Shown: positions 1 through 9,460, counted from the stretch's first letter. The stretch: DNA of 64,000 nucleotides from Gammaproteobacteria bacterium (GCA_030148865.1 JASBSR010000031.1:40810-104809); one strand, 5' to 3'. The notes: generated from the sequence alone by a model not told the origin. Numbers and translations: made by a program.

Positions 1-1005
1 GACACCTGTGGGTACTGCAATCAGCATGGTGGCGTACATAAAGAACAGCTCACCTGCGACCGGCATACCTGTGGTGAACATGTGATGTGCCCAGACAATG
101 AATGACAGGAAGGCAATCGAAGCGGTCGCGTACACCATCGAGCTGTAACCGAAGATTTTTTTACGGGCAAAGGTGGGAACGATCTGCGAGATAATGCCGA
201 ATGAAGGCAGAATCATAATATACACTTCAGGATGACCGAAGAACCAGAACACGTGCTGGAACAATACCGGATCACCACCGCCGGCGGCGTTGAAGAAACT
301 GGTGCCGAAATGACGGTCGGTCAGCATCATGGTAACGACACCGGCCAGTACTGGCATCACCGCAATCAGCAGATATGCAGTAATAAACCAGGTCCAGACG
401 AAGATCGGCATTTTCATGTAGGTCATGCCGGGTGCGCGCATGTTCATGATGGTGGCGATAATATTAATCGCACCCATGATGGAAGAAATACCCATCATAT
501 GCACCGAGAAGATGAAGTAGTCGGTGCTGGCAGGACCGTAGGTGGTCGATAGTGGCGCATAGAAAGTCCAGCCAAAGTTTGGTGCAGAGCCCATCCCCAT
601 GAGGCTCATCACCAGACTGGCAATCAGTAGACCGAAAGCGCCAGGCAGCAACCAGAAGCTCCAGTTATTCATGCGCGGTAATGCCATATCCGGTGCCCCG
701 ATCATCATCGGTATCATCCAGTTAGCAAGACCGACGAAGGCGGGCATGATCACACCAAATACCATGATCAAACCATGCAGGGTCGTCAGCTGGTTAAAGA
801 GCTCAGGTTCAACAAATTGCAGCCCCGGTTCGAACAGCTCAGCACGAATAACCAGTGCCAGTGCACCACCAATAAAGAACATAATAAAGCTGAACCACAG
901 ATACATGGTGCCGATGTCTTTATGATTGGTACTAAACAACCAACGGCCAATGCCGGTTGGCTTGTGATCATGATGATCGTGATGTTCTTCGATAACAGCG
1001 CTCAT
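1..1005 (-). CDS. ctaD: Cytochrome c oxidase subunit I, 3' end cut by window edge
   Basis: Catalytic subunit of an aa3-type cytochrome c oxidase in the inner membrane, reducing O2 to water while pumping protons. 335 codons are visible from ATG at 1005; the C-terminal third lies outside the window. Seen: a His-rich N-terminus, the haem a ligand region [11 protein letters not shown], the CuB His-Tyr motif [16 protein letters not shown] and the two CuB histidines in [14 protein letters not shown], plus many hydrophobic helices. It follows ctaC by 51 bp on the same strand, so the two are probably co-transcribed from upstream of 2190. Family assignment is certain; only the length is unknown. Confidence 0.97.
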   Translation of the reverse strand, partial: MSAVIEEHHDHHDHKPTGIGRWLFSTNHKDIGTMYLWFSFIMFFIGGALALVIRAELFEPGLQFVEPELFNQLTTLHGLIMVFGVIMPAFVGLANWMIPMMIGAPDMALPRMNNWSFWLLPGAFGLLIASLVMSLMGMGSAPNFGWTFYAPLSTTYGPASTDYFIFSVHMMGISSIMGAINIIATIMNMRAPGMTYMKMPIFVWTWFITAYLLIAVMPVLAGVVTMMLTDRHFGTSFFNAAGGGDPVLFQHVFWFFGHPEVYIMILPSFGIISQIVPTFARKKIFGYSSMVYATASIAFLSFIVWAHHMFTTGMPVAGELFFMYATMLIAVPTGV

Positions 1006-1056
1006 AATTGCCTCTTTAAATCGTTATCTATATATAGTGTTGTGTTTGATTGCGGT

Positions 1057-2190
1057 TTAACGTGCAGCTTTGACATCTGACGGTTGCACCATATCGCCGG
1101 TGTTGTTACCCCAGGCGTTGCGTTCGTAGGTGATGACAGCAGCCAGATCAGCATCATTCATCTGTCCAGCAAAGGCCTGCATCGCAGTTCCGGTAACACC
1201 GTGTAATACGATATTAAGATGTTTGGCCACTGGGCCAGTCGCAATCGCGCTGCCTTTCAGAGCAGGGAATACGTTTGGAATACCCGCACCACTGGCCTGA
1301 TGACACGCCGCGCAGGTGGTCGCGTAGACTTTTTCACCCTGTGCCATCAGGTCTTCTTTGGTCCAGGTCTTGTTCGCACTGGCCGCCGCTGCAGTCGCGA
1401 CTGCTTTCTGACTGGCGATCCAGGCATTGTAATCGGCTTCTGATTTGGCTTCGACCACAACCGGCATAAAGCCATGGTTGGCGCCACAAAGCTCAGCACA
1501 TTTACCGCGATAGATGCCGGGCTCGGGAACATTAATCCAGCTCTCGTTGATAAAGCCTGGTATCGCGTCTTTTTTGACACCGAAGGCGGGCACCCACCAG
1601 GCGTGGATAACATCATTGGATGTGATCAGCAGACGAATTTTTTTATTGGTCGGAATTACCAGTTTTTTGTCGACCTCAATGAGGTAGTCTTTGTCTTTGG
1701 CAACACCGCCATTGGTACTTTTATGCAGCGCATCCGGTGTCGTGATATTACTGAAGAAGCTGATGTCCTGCGCGTTCTCTCCCACGTTGTAATCATAATT
1801 CCATTTCCACTGATAGCCGGTAATTTTGATCGACAGATCGGGGTTTGAGACATCTTCCATATCCAGCAGGATACGCGTCGCAGGAATGGCCATCACGATC
1901 AGAATCAGGAAAGGGACGATGGTCCATGCCAGTTCCAGTGCTGTGCTTTCATGGAAATCTGACGCCACCGCACCCTTTGACTTGCGGTGATTAATAATGG
2001 AATACAGCATCGCGCCAAAGACGACAACACCAATAGCGACACAAATCCACATCACCATGGTATGGATTTCATAGGCGCCCTGACTGAAGGACGTTACGCC
2101 GGGCTTCATATTCAGCTGATAGCCAGCCATCGACTGGGCGCTGAATAATAAAAGACTTATTAGTCCGGCAACACGGATTGCTGCACTCAT
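1057..2190 (-). CDS. ctaC: Cytochrome c oxidase subunit II with fused cytochrome c domain
   Basis: Accepts electrons from cytochrome c through the CuA centre and passes them to subunit I. I chose the start at 2190 (377 aa) because AGGAGA lies 5 nt upstream and a signal peptide follows directly; an ATG 17 codons further upstream lacks both. A signal peptide (about 1-22) and two membrane helices (about 43-65 and 88-108) are followed by the CuA domain, with H196 and the cluster C231, C235, H239, M242 (CAELCGANHGFM). A C-terminal cytochrome c domain carries CAACH at 293-297, making this a caa3-like subunit II. First gene of the operon with ctaD. Confidence 0.95.
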   Translation of the reverse strand: MSAAIRVAGLISLLLFSAQSMAGYQLNMKPGVTSFSQGAYEIHTMVMWICVAIGVVVFGAMLYSIINHRKSKGAVASDFHESTALELAWTIVPFLILIVMAIPATRILLDMEDVSNPDLSIKITGYQWKWNYDYNVGENAQDISFFSNITTPDALHKSTNGGVAKDKDYLIEVDKKLVIPTNKKIRLLITSNDVIHAWWVPAFGVKKDAIPGFINESWINVPEPGIYRGKCAELCGANHGFMPVVVEAKSEADYNAWIASQKAVATAAAASANKTWTKEDLMAQGEKVYATTCAACHQASGAGIPNVFPALKGSAIATGPVAKHLNIVLHGVTGTAMQAFAGQMNDADLAAVITYERNAWGNNTGDMVQPSDVKAAR

Positions 2191-2432
2191 GCTATCTCCT
2201 GAAAAAGTTTTATAATTATTGAAATCTTTTTTTTTAATCAATGTGGCTTGATCCAGGTCATAAGATATTTAACAAAGTTATGCCACACTGCAACGGCGCG
2301 TATCCTACTGTCAAAAAGCAGTGATGACAAGGTAAACCTGTATGTATAATAATTAGATTATTCTAATATAATTATAGAGATAGCGGCTCTAAGGATAATG
2401 CATGAACGCATCTCGTTTCGACTCACAATTGT

Positions 2433-3329
2433 TCAACCGCCACGCAGTAAACCGATAAAAGCTTCGGCCACTGGATGGTCGAGATGACTGCGGTTACGTG
2501 CAATCCAGAGAGTACGCAAAATACGAAACCCCTGAATCTTGACGTGAAACAACTTGCCCTGGGTGATATCAGCGTTAACTGCAAAGCGCGGCAGGAAACT
2601 GACATATTTGCCACGGTTCAGGATTTCTACAATCGTTTCAGTCGAACCGATTTCCAGTGCCACCGGGATCTCGGTGACACCGATACCACGCAGTGCCAGC
2701 ATCAGGCTTTCACGGCTGGAGGACTGTTTTTCACGCAGAATATATGTCTGCTGCCTGAGTTCATCGATCGGCAACAGATCAGTACTGACCAGCGGATGGT
2801 TGCGACCACAGACCATCACCAGCTCATCATCCAGCCATTTCTGTACCAGGATATCCGGGTGGTCAGGAGCATTTTCCAGCAAGGCGAGATCGACAAAGCC
2901 GGTCGCAAGACCGGTCTGAATCCGTCGGCTATAGCCCATGCGACTGTCAATTTTATAGTGTGGATAGCGTTCGGCAAACTGCAGTAATAGCTCAGGCAAT
3001 AAATGTTCGCCTATGGTCGATGTAACCTCCAGCCGTAGTCGCTGGCTGCCATGCTTGAGCTGCTCAAGGTCATCCAGTAGATTGCTGTGACGCTCGAGTA
3101 TCTGTGAGGCAATAACATACACTTTTTCACCAGCAGCGGTTAAACGCAGGCGACCTGCGATGCGTTCCATGAGCACCATGTCATAATTTGCTTCCAGTGC
3201 GCGCAGTCGCTTGGTCACCGCCGGCTGACCAATATGTAATGATTTAGCCGCTTCATTTACCCCGCCGAGCTCGACCACGGCACGTAAAGTCGCCAGTGAT
3301 TTCAGGTCAGACAGTTTTTTATATTCCAT
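2433..3329 (-). CDS. LysR-family transcriptional regulator
   Basis: A 298-aa LysR-type regulator: N-terminal winged helix-turn-helix (about residues 8-65, containing EAAKSLHIGQPAVTKRLRAL) and a periplasmic-binding-protein-like effector domain (about 90-295). It is divergent from the SulP transporter gene, with about 200 bp between the two starts, the classic layout in which a LysR protein controls its neighbour and itself. Its effector cannot be read from sequence. CysB- or CbbR-type roles (sulfate or inorganic carbon sensing) are possible because of the SulP neighbour, but this is inference. There is no clear RBS just upstream of the ATG at 3329. Confidence 0.88.
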   Translation of the reverse strand: MEYKKLSDLKSLATLRAVVELGGVNEAAKSLHIGQPAVTKRLRALEANYDMVLMERIAGRLRLTAAGEKVYVIASQILERHSNLLDDLEQLKHGSQRLRLEVTSTIGEHLLPELLLQFAERYPHYKIDSRMGYSRRIQTGLATGFVDLALLENAPDHPDILVQKWLDDELVMVCGRNHPLVSTDLLPIDELRQQTYILREKQSSSRESLMLALRGIGVTEIPVALEIGSTETIVEILNRGKYVSFLPRFAVNADITQGKLFHVKIQGFRILRTLWIARNRSHLDHPVAEAFIGLLRGG

Positions 3330-3517
3330 ATTGGAATGTTATCAAAAAAATTTTCATTGGCATTTATAGCATATTCAGCGATAATACTCTTCCAAATGTC
3401 GATTTGTAGCTATTTTCATCGCTATCAATCAGTATATCCAAGTTTTTCTAACATTCTGATGCAGCATATCCACTCGGCCTGATTTCCGAGGGTGAATGGC
3501 CGCGTCAGGATAACTTT

Positions 3518-3535
3518 ATGAGTAAATAATACGTG
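3518..3535 (+). promoter_or_regulatory. Aborted start: ATG followed by in-frame stop before the SulP GTG start
   Basis: An ATG at 3518, preceded by AGGA at suitable distance, opens a three-codon reading frame (ATG AGT AAA TAA) in the same frame as the transporter, which then has GTG at 3533. The GTG itself has no good ribosome binding site of its own. Either translation reinitiates at the GTG after the mini-ORF, or the original N-terminus has acquired a nonsense codon. Confidence 0.6.
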
Positions 3536-5317
3536 TTTGAAGCCTACCGCCTCCGTCTCACCAGCCTGCTACCTTTTTATCGCTGGAAACATCGAGTCAC
3601 CCGGGACACCGTTAAACTTGATCTAATGGCAGGCCTCACTGGTGCGATTGTGGTTCTGCCGCAGGGCGTCGCATTCGCCACCATTGCCGGCATGCCGCCC
3701 GAGTACGGTCTCTATGCGGGTATGGTACCGGCGATTATCGCGGCTCTGTTTGGCTCATCCTGGCATCTGGTTTCGGGGCCGACCACGGCGGCATCAATTG
3801 TACTGTTCTCGTCGCTCAGCGCACTCGCAGAACCGGGCAGTGCGCAATATGTCTCGCTGGCGCTCACGCTTACTTTTATGGTGGGTATTATTCAGCTCAC
3901 TCTCGGCCTGGCACGCATGGGCACACTGGTGAACTTTATTTCACATTCGGTGATTGTCGGTTTTACTGCGGGTGCCGCTATTCTGATCGCCAGTAAACAG
4001 CTGAAAAACTTCTTCGGCGTAGAGATTGCGCGTGGTGGGCATCTGCATGAAATCATGTATTCGTTCTGGGGGCAGCTGTCTGATATTAATTACTATGTCA
4101 CGGCGGTCTCAATGGTAACCCTGCTATCTGGCATCGCGATTAAACGCTGGAATCGACGCGCACCCTATATGGTGGTGGCCATGGTTCTTGGCAGTGTGTT
4201 CGCGTTCATCTTAAATCAGATATGGGGCAGCGATATCACTCAAATCCATAGTGTTGGTGCGCTGCCGCAACAATTGCCACCTTTGTCAGCACCTGATTTT
4301 TCGCTGGATACGATTAGAGATCTGGCACCGGCGGTGCTGGCTGTCACCCTGTTCGCGCTGACTGAAGCTGTCTCTATCGCGCGTTCTCTGGGTGCACGCA
4401 CCGGGCAGCTGGTCGATGGTAATCAGGAATTCATCGGTCAGGGCCTGTCCAATATTGTCGGTTGCTTTTTTTCCGGCTATGTCGCCACTGGCTCATTCAA
4501 TCGCAGCGGTTTAAATTATCAGGCCGGCGCAGAAACACCGCTGGCAGCAGTATTTGCAGGTCTCATTCTGATTCTTATCGTAGTTCTGGTAGCACCTTTG
4601 ACTGCTTATTTACCTAATGCGGCCATGGCCGGTATTCTATTTCTGGTGGCATGGGGTCTGATCGACTTTCGTGAGATACGACATATCATCATGACCAGTA
4701 AGTCCGAAACAGCGGTCCTGAGCGTCACCTTGCTCGGTGCTTTGTTCCTCGAACTTGAGTTTGCAATTTTTTCTGGCGTGATGCTTTCGTTGCTCCTGTA
4801 TTTGAATCGTGCTGCCAAGCCTGGTATCACGACGCTGGCACCTGACCCCGATGAAATTAATCACAGCATGTCGAGCGTTGAAGATAAAACCCTGGAGCAG
4901 TGTCCCCAGGCACGTATTATGCGTATTGATGGCTCGCTGTTTTTCGGTGCTGTTAATTATGTTGCCAATGCACTACAACGCACTACCGAGAAGCGTCCTG
5001 ATCAAAAAAATATCCTGTTAGTCTGCACCAATATCAGCTATATCGATCTCGCAGGTGCTGAATTTCTTGTCCAGGAAGCTGCCCGCCTGCGTAAACTCGG
5101 TGGCAATCTTTACCTCTCAAATCTTTCGGCACCGATGGCGCATTTTATGAAACGCGGACATTTCGATGAAGAAATCGGTATGGACTATATTTTTGAAAGC
5201 AAATCAGAGGCGATTCAGGCGATCTTTATCAGACTCAATCGTGAAATCTGTCGCAGCTGCGATAAGCGCATCTTTAATGAGTGTGCCAGCATTGTGCAGA
5301 TCAAAAAAGCAGCGTAG
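3533..5317 (+). CDS. SulP family anion transporter with C-terminal STAS domain
   Basis: Inner-membrane SLC26/SulP anion transporter, 594 aa from a GTG start. The membrane domain spans about residues 30-420 with the typical early motif LTGAIVVLPQGVAFATIAG and EYGLYAGMVPAI. A STAS domain follows (about 455-570). The position usually holding a phosphorylatable Ser in STAS anti-anti-sigma domains reads Ala here (YIDLAGAEFL). The C-terminus carries an unusual cysteine cluster, CRSCDKRIFNEC. Substrates in the family include sulfate, bicarbonate and other anions; none can be assigned. It is divergent from the LysR gene at 2433-3329, its probable regulator. Confidence 0.88.
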   Translation: MFEAYRLRLTSLLPFYRWKHRVTRDTVKLDLMAGLTGAIVVLPQGVAFATIAGMPPEYGLYAGMVPAIIAALFGSSWHLVSGPTTAASIVLFSSLSALAEPGSAQYVSLALTLTFMVGIIQLTLGLARMGTLVNFISHSVIVGFTAGAAILIASKQLKNFFGVEIARGGHLHEIMYSFWGQLSDINYYVTAVSMVTLLSGIAIKRWNRRAPYMVVAMVLGSVFAFILNQIWGSDITQIHSVGALPQQLPPLSAPDFSLDTIRDLAPAVLAVTLFALTEAVSIARSLGARTGQLVDGNQEFIGQGLSNIVGCFFSGYVATGSFNRSGLNYQAGAETPLAAVFAGLILILIVVLVAPLTAYLPNAAMAGILFLVAWGLIDFREIRHIIMTSKSETAVLSVTLLGALFLELEFAIFSGVMLSLLLYLNRAAKPGITTLAPDPDEINHSMSSVEDKTLEQCPQARIMRIDGSLFFGAVNYVANALQRTTEKRPDQKNILLVCTNISYIDLAGAEFLVQEAARLRKLGGNLYLSNLSAPMAHFMKRGHFDEEIGMDYIFESKSEAIQAIFIRLNREICRSCDKRIFNECASIVQIKKAA

Positions 5318-5453
5318 CAAGAAACCAGAGTCCGCCAGGGAAAAATATTTAGTCCGCAGATAAAATGCAGATAGAAATAAAATAATAGCCTGAAGTTTTA
5401 TTGGTAAGCTTATTTATCCTCGAATATTTTCATGGGATATCTTAGCGCCAGAC

Positions 5454-6386
5454 TTACCCTGGCTTGATGCGACTGACACAGCTCAACTGACAGGCTGCGA
5501 TAGAGTCACGCAATAAATCGATCACTTTCGGGCGTGGGAATGAAACCCGCCAGGCCAGTGCGATTCTGCGACTGGGTACCGGATTGGCAAAACGCCGTAT
5601 TTCCAGCAGGCGTTGTGAATAGCGATCAGCTCCCGCAGCAGTACAGGGCAGCACCGTGACTCCCAGACCTGACACAACCATGTGACGAATGGTCTCTAAT
5701 GAGCCACCTTCTACCGTATGTGGTAAATCACCTTCAATACCTGATCGCGGCACGCATGCGGGACATGCCTCGAGTACGTGTTCACGAAAACAATGCCCGG
5801 CACCCAGTAACAATACGGTTTCATTTTCCAGATGTTCTGATTTAATCGTTTTACGCTGTGTCAATGGATGTGATGCCGGCAACAGCACAACAAATGGTTC
5901 TTTATACAGGGGCAGGGTAACAATGCCTTGTTCCTTATAAGGTAGCGCGATAATAATGACATCGAGTTCGCCATTTTTCAGTTTGCTCGATAAATTTGTT
6001 GTGTAGTTTTCTTCGACCACCAGCGGCATGTCCGGCGCCAGCGTACGCAGTATCGGAATCAATTCTGGGAACAGGTATGGCCCGATGGTATAAATCGCGC
6101 CAATTCGTAATGGCCCTGCCAGCTGATTTTTGCCGTGCGAGGCAACTGATTTAACCGTTTCAGCCGATTCGAGCACGAGCTGCGCCTGCTGCACAATGCG
6201 CTCGCCAATTGGTGTTAATGTCACTTCATTCACACGCCGTTCAAATATCTGAACCCCGAGTTCATCTTCCAGTTTCTTAACGGCAACACTCAAAGTCGGT
6301 TGGCTAATATTGCAGGCTTTCGCCGCCTGACCAAAGTGTTTTTCGCGTGCCACCGCAACGATATAACGAAGTTCTGTCAATGTCAT
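5454..6386 (-). CDS. oxyR: Hydrogen peroxide-sensing regulator OxyR
   Basis: A 310-aa LysR-type regulator. The N-terminal HTH contains FGQAAKACNISQPTLSVAVKKLE. The redox pair falls at C199 (GAGHCFRE) and C208 (LEACPAC), the same numbering as the disulfide-forming cysteines of E. coli OxyR, with an additional C211 three residues later. The conserved SLETIRHMVVSGLGVTVLP segment follows. Oxidised OxyR activates peroxide defence genes. The peroxidase operon starting at 6782 is transcribed away from oxyR and could be a target (inference). A GAGGAG ribosome binding site lies upstream of the ATG. Confidence 0.93.
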   Translation of the reverse strand: MTLTELRYIVAVAREKHFGQAAKACNISQPTLSVAVKKLEDELGVQIFERRVNEVTLTPIGERIVQQAQLVLESAETVKSVASHGKNQLAGPLRIGAIYTIGPYLFPELIPILRTLAPDMPLVVEENYTTNLSSKLKNGELDVIIIALPYKEQGIVTLPLYKEPFVVLLPASHPLTQRKTIKSEHLENETVLLLGAGHCFREHVLEACPACVPRSGIEGDLPHTVEGGSLETIRHMVVSGLGVTVLPCTAAGADRYSQRLLEIRRFANPVPSRRIALAWRVSFPRPKVIDLLRDSIAACQLSCVSRIKPG

Positions 6387-6466
6387 CGTGGGGCGCTCCT
6401 CTGGCTAACCTGCAACGGGTGTACCGCACTGGTGGCAGTGATTATACATAAGCAGTTACTTATATT

Positions 6467-6597
6467 GTATCTGACCCGAATGGCACTTACTTAAGAAGAT
6501 TTCTTGTGTTTTCCGTCATTCCCGCCAAAAACGCGCGGCAACGACGCTGGATTTTAGTACTATGTGCTTAAGTAGGTGCCACTAGTATCTGACCCGA
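6467..6597. repeat. Miniature inverted-repeat element flanked by a 13-bp direct repeat
   Basis: In the 395-bp gap between oxyR and the peroxidase gene, a 15-bp inverted repeat (6481-6495 tggcacttacttaag; 6567-6581 with one mismatch) bounds about 100 bp with no gene. A perfect 13-bp direct repeat (gtatctgacccga) lies outside each end at 6467-6479 and 6585-6597. The interior contains a half REP-like stretch (gtcattcccgcc at about 6516). This looks like a short non-autonomous element with a target-site duplication, though exact ends are unclear. Nothing else is recognised in the rest of the gap. Confidence 0.6.
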
Positions 6598-6781
6598 TTA
6601 CGATAACACGGCCATAGTTAAAAACTAAAGCCGTGATTGAAAAATTCGAATAGCCATAGATCGGAGGGGGGATAAAACTAATACCGCCTGCATACCAGCA
6701 GCAGAGATCTGCAGTACATAGATTAAGCGCTTTAACAACAGGGCGTTCTGTAAATCATTGCAATCAACAGAGGGATAACTC

Positions 6782-7894
6782 ATGATAATCAAATTGACAG
6801 CTGCATTCATCAGCAGCCTGATCTCAGTCAATGCCATCGCAGCCACGCCGCTGGGATTACCGCCAGTACCCATTCCTGCAAACAACCCACAGAGTGCCGA
6901 GAAAATAAAACTGGGCGATAAACTCTATCATGATAAAACGCTGAGCGCAGATGGCAAAGTTAGTTGTTCGACTTGCCACGAAGAAAAAAAAGGTTTTACC
7001 GATAATCTACCCGTATCCAAAGGTATCGAAGGTAAGTCGGGTACTCGTAACGCACCCACAGTCATCAATGCCGCCTATTATACCAGCCAGTTCTGGGATG
7101 GCCGCGAACCTGATCTCGAAGGCCAGTCGAAAGGGCCGTTTATTAATCCGGTAGAAGGTGGCCTGGCCAGTCACCAGGTTCTACTGGATAAAATCAGGGC
7201 CAATAAAGACTACATCACCGCCTTTAAAAAAGTATTTGGTGTCACAAATAGCGCTATCACAATAGACCATGTGGCAAAATCGATTGCCAGTTTCGAGCGC
7301 ACCATCATTGGTGGTAATTCTCCCTTTGACCATTATCAGTATGGCGGTGATGACAAAGCGCTCAATGCCGCGGAGAAAAGGGGCCTGGAAGTATTTCTTA
7401 ATAAAGGTCGCTGTGTTTCCTGTCATCGCATAGAACAGACCCAGGCACTATTCACTGATAATCGATTCCATAATATTGGTATTGGCTTCAAAAAGATTCA
7501 GGCTAAAGAAAATCAGACAGCAGCGGCTTTAGTCAAGAAAAAACACAACACCAAACTGGATATGGATGCTGAAGTATTGACCAATAAGTACGTTTCAGAG
7601 CTAGGTCGATTTGCAGTAACGGAAAATCTGACTCAGGTCGGTGCGTTTAAAACGCCTACACTACGTAATCTAAGTCTCACTGCACCGTATATGCACGATG
7701 GTAGTTTAAAAACACTGGAAGATGTTGTCGACTTTTACAATAACGGCGGCCGGATAAAAGAAACAGACCCATTATCAGGGTTTCAAAGCGGCGGTATCAG
7801 GCCATTACACCTGGATGACAAACAGAAAAAAGATCTGGTGGCGTTTCTCAAAGCGCTCACGAGTCCCGAATATAAAAAAATGGCCGGAAAATAG
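6782..7894 (+). CDS. Di-haem cytochrome c peroxidase (CcpA/MauG family)
   Basis: Periplasmic peroxidase that reduces H2O2 using electrons from small cytochromes. 370 aa with a signal peptide (about 1-21, ending AIAA). Two c-type haem sites are present: CSTCH at 62-66 and CVSCH at 211-215. The segments RNAPTVINAAYYTSQFWDGR and TPTLRNLSLTAPYMHDGSL are hallmarks of bacterial di-haem peroxidases. It is the first of three same-strand genes; the Tat phosphoesterase begins 12 bp after its stop, and a small cytochrome c that might be its electron donor follows. MauG-type activities cannot be excluded by eye. Confidence 0.92.
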   Translation: MIIKLTAAFISSLISVNAIAATPLGLPPVPIPANNPQSAEKIKLGDKLYHDKTLSADGKVSCSTCHEEKKGFTDNLPVSKGIEGKSGTRNAPTVINAAYYTSQFWDGREPDLEGQSKGPFINPVEGGLASHQVLLDKIRANKDYITAFKKVFGVTNSAITIDHVAKSIASFERTIIGGNSPFDHYQYGGDDKALNAAEKRGLEVFLNKGRCVSCHRIEQTQALFTDNRFHNIGIGFKKIQAKENQTAAALVKKKHNTKLDMDAEVLTNKYVSELGRFAVTENLTQVGAFKTPTLRNLSLTAPYMHDGSLKTLEDVVDFYNNGGRIKETDPLSGFQSGGIRPLHLDDKQKKDLVAFLKALTSPEYKKMAGK

Positions 7895-7906
7895 GAGAGA
7901 CATTGC

Positions 7907-8977
7907 ATGAAACCATTTAACCGACGTGAATTTTTAAAACGCAGCGCTGTAGTCGCTGCCGGCACCTTGCCATTATCTCTGGTTGAAGTTGCTTTTGGTA
8001 AGAATAATGCACAAAATTTTACTTTTGCTTACATTTCAGATTCGCACATCACGCATATTAAGGGTAAAGAGTTCGTCAGAAACTGGGATCGTGGCCTGAT
8101 GCGCGCTGTCGCTGAAACTAATTTACTGGACCCAAAACCCGATTTTGTTTTTTATGGTGGCGACATAGCGCAACTAGGAAAACCCGAAGAAATTGATCAC
8201 GGTCTGGAAATTCTTTCCGGACTCAGTGGCAAAACTCATTATGTGATGGGCGAACATGATTATTATAATGACCTCGGTGATTACTGGCAGAAGCAGCTGG
8301 GCGCGGATCATTACAGTTTTGATCACAAAGGAGTGCACTTCATCGTACTGAACAGTATCCTGACCTATGAGAAATGGATGTATCAGAAATGGGACAAGGG
8401 TATGGATCGGATGAAACAAATGGCACGATTAGATAACCCTCACGGCCAGCCATTTATGGTAGGTGATGCACAACGTGCCTGGCTGAAAAAAGATCTGGCC
8501 AAAATTGATAAAGACACACCGATAGTCGTGTTCTCGCATTCGCCATTACAAAAAATTTATAAAGGCTGGAATTTCTGGACCGAAGATGCTGAACAGGTGC
8601 AGGCGTTGTTGCAGGATTTCAACAAAGTTAGTGTTCTCTACGGTCATGTGCACCAGATCCAGTACAATCAGATCGGTAATATCAGTTTCAACTCGGCCAT
8701 GGCTACCGCCTGGCCATGGCCTTATCCTAAAGCCTACACCCAGGTGGCGAGCTACATGCCAAAACTGACTGTGGAAATGAATCGCGCTGATCCATTTTTT
8801 GAGCGCGACGCTACCGGTTGGCAATTTATTAATATGGATACAGGTAATGCCGATTTGCATTATTTACTCCCTGATAATGCTAATCGTGTCGTGGCTTTCG
8901 ACAAACAAGCAGGCCATCCGGCAGATACGCAGTTTCAGGATGTTTCAAAACGTATTCCACCACAAAGTCATTATTAG
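7907..8977 (+). CDS. Tat-exported calcineurin-like metallophosphoesterase
   Basis: 356 aa, preceded by GGAGAG. The N-terminus has a twin-arginine signal (NRREFLKRS at 5-13, then a hydrophobic stretch to about 30), so the protein is exported folded to the periplasm. The metallophosphoesterase motifs appear in order: DSHITH (D45, H47), YGGDIAQ, GEHDYY (in place of the usual GNHD), FSHSPLQ and YGHVHQ. The family binds two metal ions and hydrolyses phosphoesters. The substrate is unknown. It is sandwiched between a peroxidase and a cytochrome c, an unusual setting for a phosphatase. Family call is firm, role open. Confidence 0.87.
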   Translation: MKPFNRREFLKRSAVVAAGTLPLSLVEVAFGKNNAQNFTFAYISDSHITHIKGKEFVRNWDRGLMRAVAETNLLDPKPDFVFYGGDIAQLGKPEEIDHGLEILSGLSGKTHYVMGEHDYYNDLGDYWQKQLGADHYSFDHKGVHFIVLNSILTYEKWMYQKWDKGMDRMKQMARLDNPHGQPFMVGDAQRAWLKKDLAKIDKDTPIVVFSHSPLQKIYKGWNFWTEDAEQVQALLQDFNKVSVLYGHVHQIQYNQIGNISFNSAMATAWPWPYPKAYTQVASYMPKLTVEMNRADPFFERDATGWQFINMDTGNADLHYLLPDNANRVVAFDKQAGHPADTQFQDVSKRIPPQSHY

Positions 8978-8985
8978 GACGAGGC

Positions 8986-9402
8986 ATGCACACCATGAAT
9001 ACTAAAATCGCATTACTGACTCTCAATATACTAAGTGCACTGCTGATCACAGCACCCATCAAAGCCGACAACTTTAGTGAAAACGATGTTATTCGCTGGC
9101 AGAATGAATATATGTCAGTCGTTACCGATGGCGAGAAGCTTTTTCACGGTGGGCTGAAGAGCAAGAACACAGTATCCTGTGATCAGTGTCATCCAAATGC
9201 CAGCAATATCCATCCTGAAACTTACCCAAAGTTTCAACAGCAACTGGGCAAGGTGGCACTGCTCGGTGAAATGATTAACTGGTGCATCATGAACCCACTG
9301 GAAAGTGAACCCCTGGCTCTGAACAGCAAAGATATGGTAGCTCTGCAATCCTATATTCATTATGAACGCAGAGGCGTGCCATTGGCCCCAGGTAAACACT
9401 AG
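8986..9402 (+). CDS. Small periplasmic c-type cytochrome
   Basis: 138 aa (or 135 from the second ATG at 8995). Signal peptide about 1-27, ending in the IKAD region. One haem-binding site, CDQCH, at 65-69; a second conserved-looking element NWCIMNPLE contains Cys and Met residues that could serve as an axial ligand region, as in SoxA/TsdA-type cytochromes. It follows the phosphoesterase stop by 8 bp and is the last gene before a terminator at 9435, so it probably belongs to the peroxidase operon. It is a reasonable electron carrier for the peroxidase, by position only. Confidence 0.8.
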   Translation: MHTMNTKIALLTLNILSALLITAPIKADNFSENDVIRWQNEYMSVVTDGEKLFHGGLKSKNTVSCDQCHPNASNIHPETYPKFQQQLGKVALLGEMINWCIMNPLESEPLALNSKDMVALQSYIHYERRGVPLAPGKH

Positions 9403-9434
9403 CTACTGGGCACAGCATAGATTATGGGTGAATT

Positions 9435-9460
9435 AAAAGCCGCAGGATGCGGCTTTTTTA
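9435..9460 (+). terminator. Rho-independent terminator of the peroxidase operon
   Basis: A 10-bp perfect stem (aaaagccgca / tgcggctttt) with a gga loop, followed by a T run, 32 bp after the cytochrome stop. Confidence 0.88.

Noticed and set aside
2433..5317. Naming the LysR gene cbbR and the SulP gene a bicarbonate transporter
   Set aside because: No RuBisCO or carboxysome genes are in the window; the pairing alone does not identify substrate or effector.
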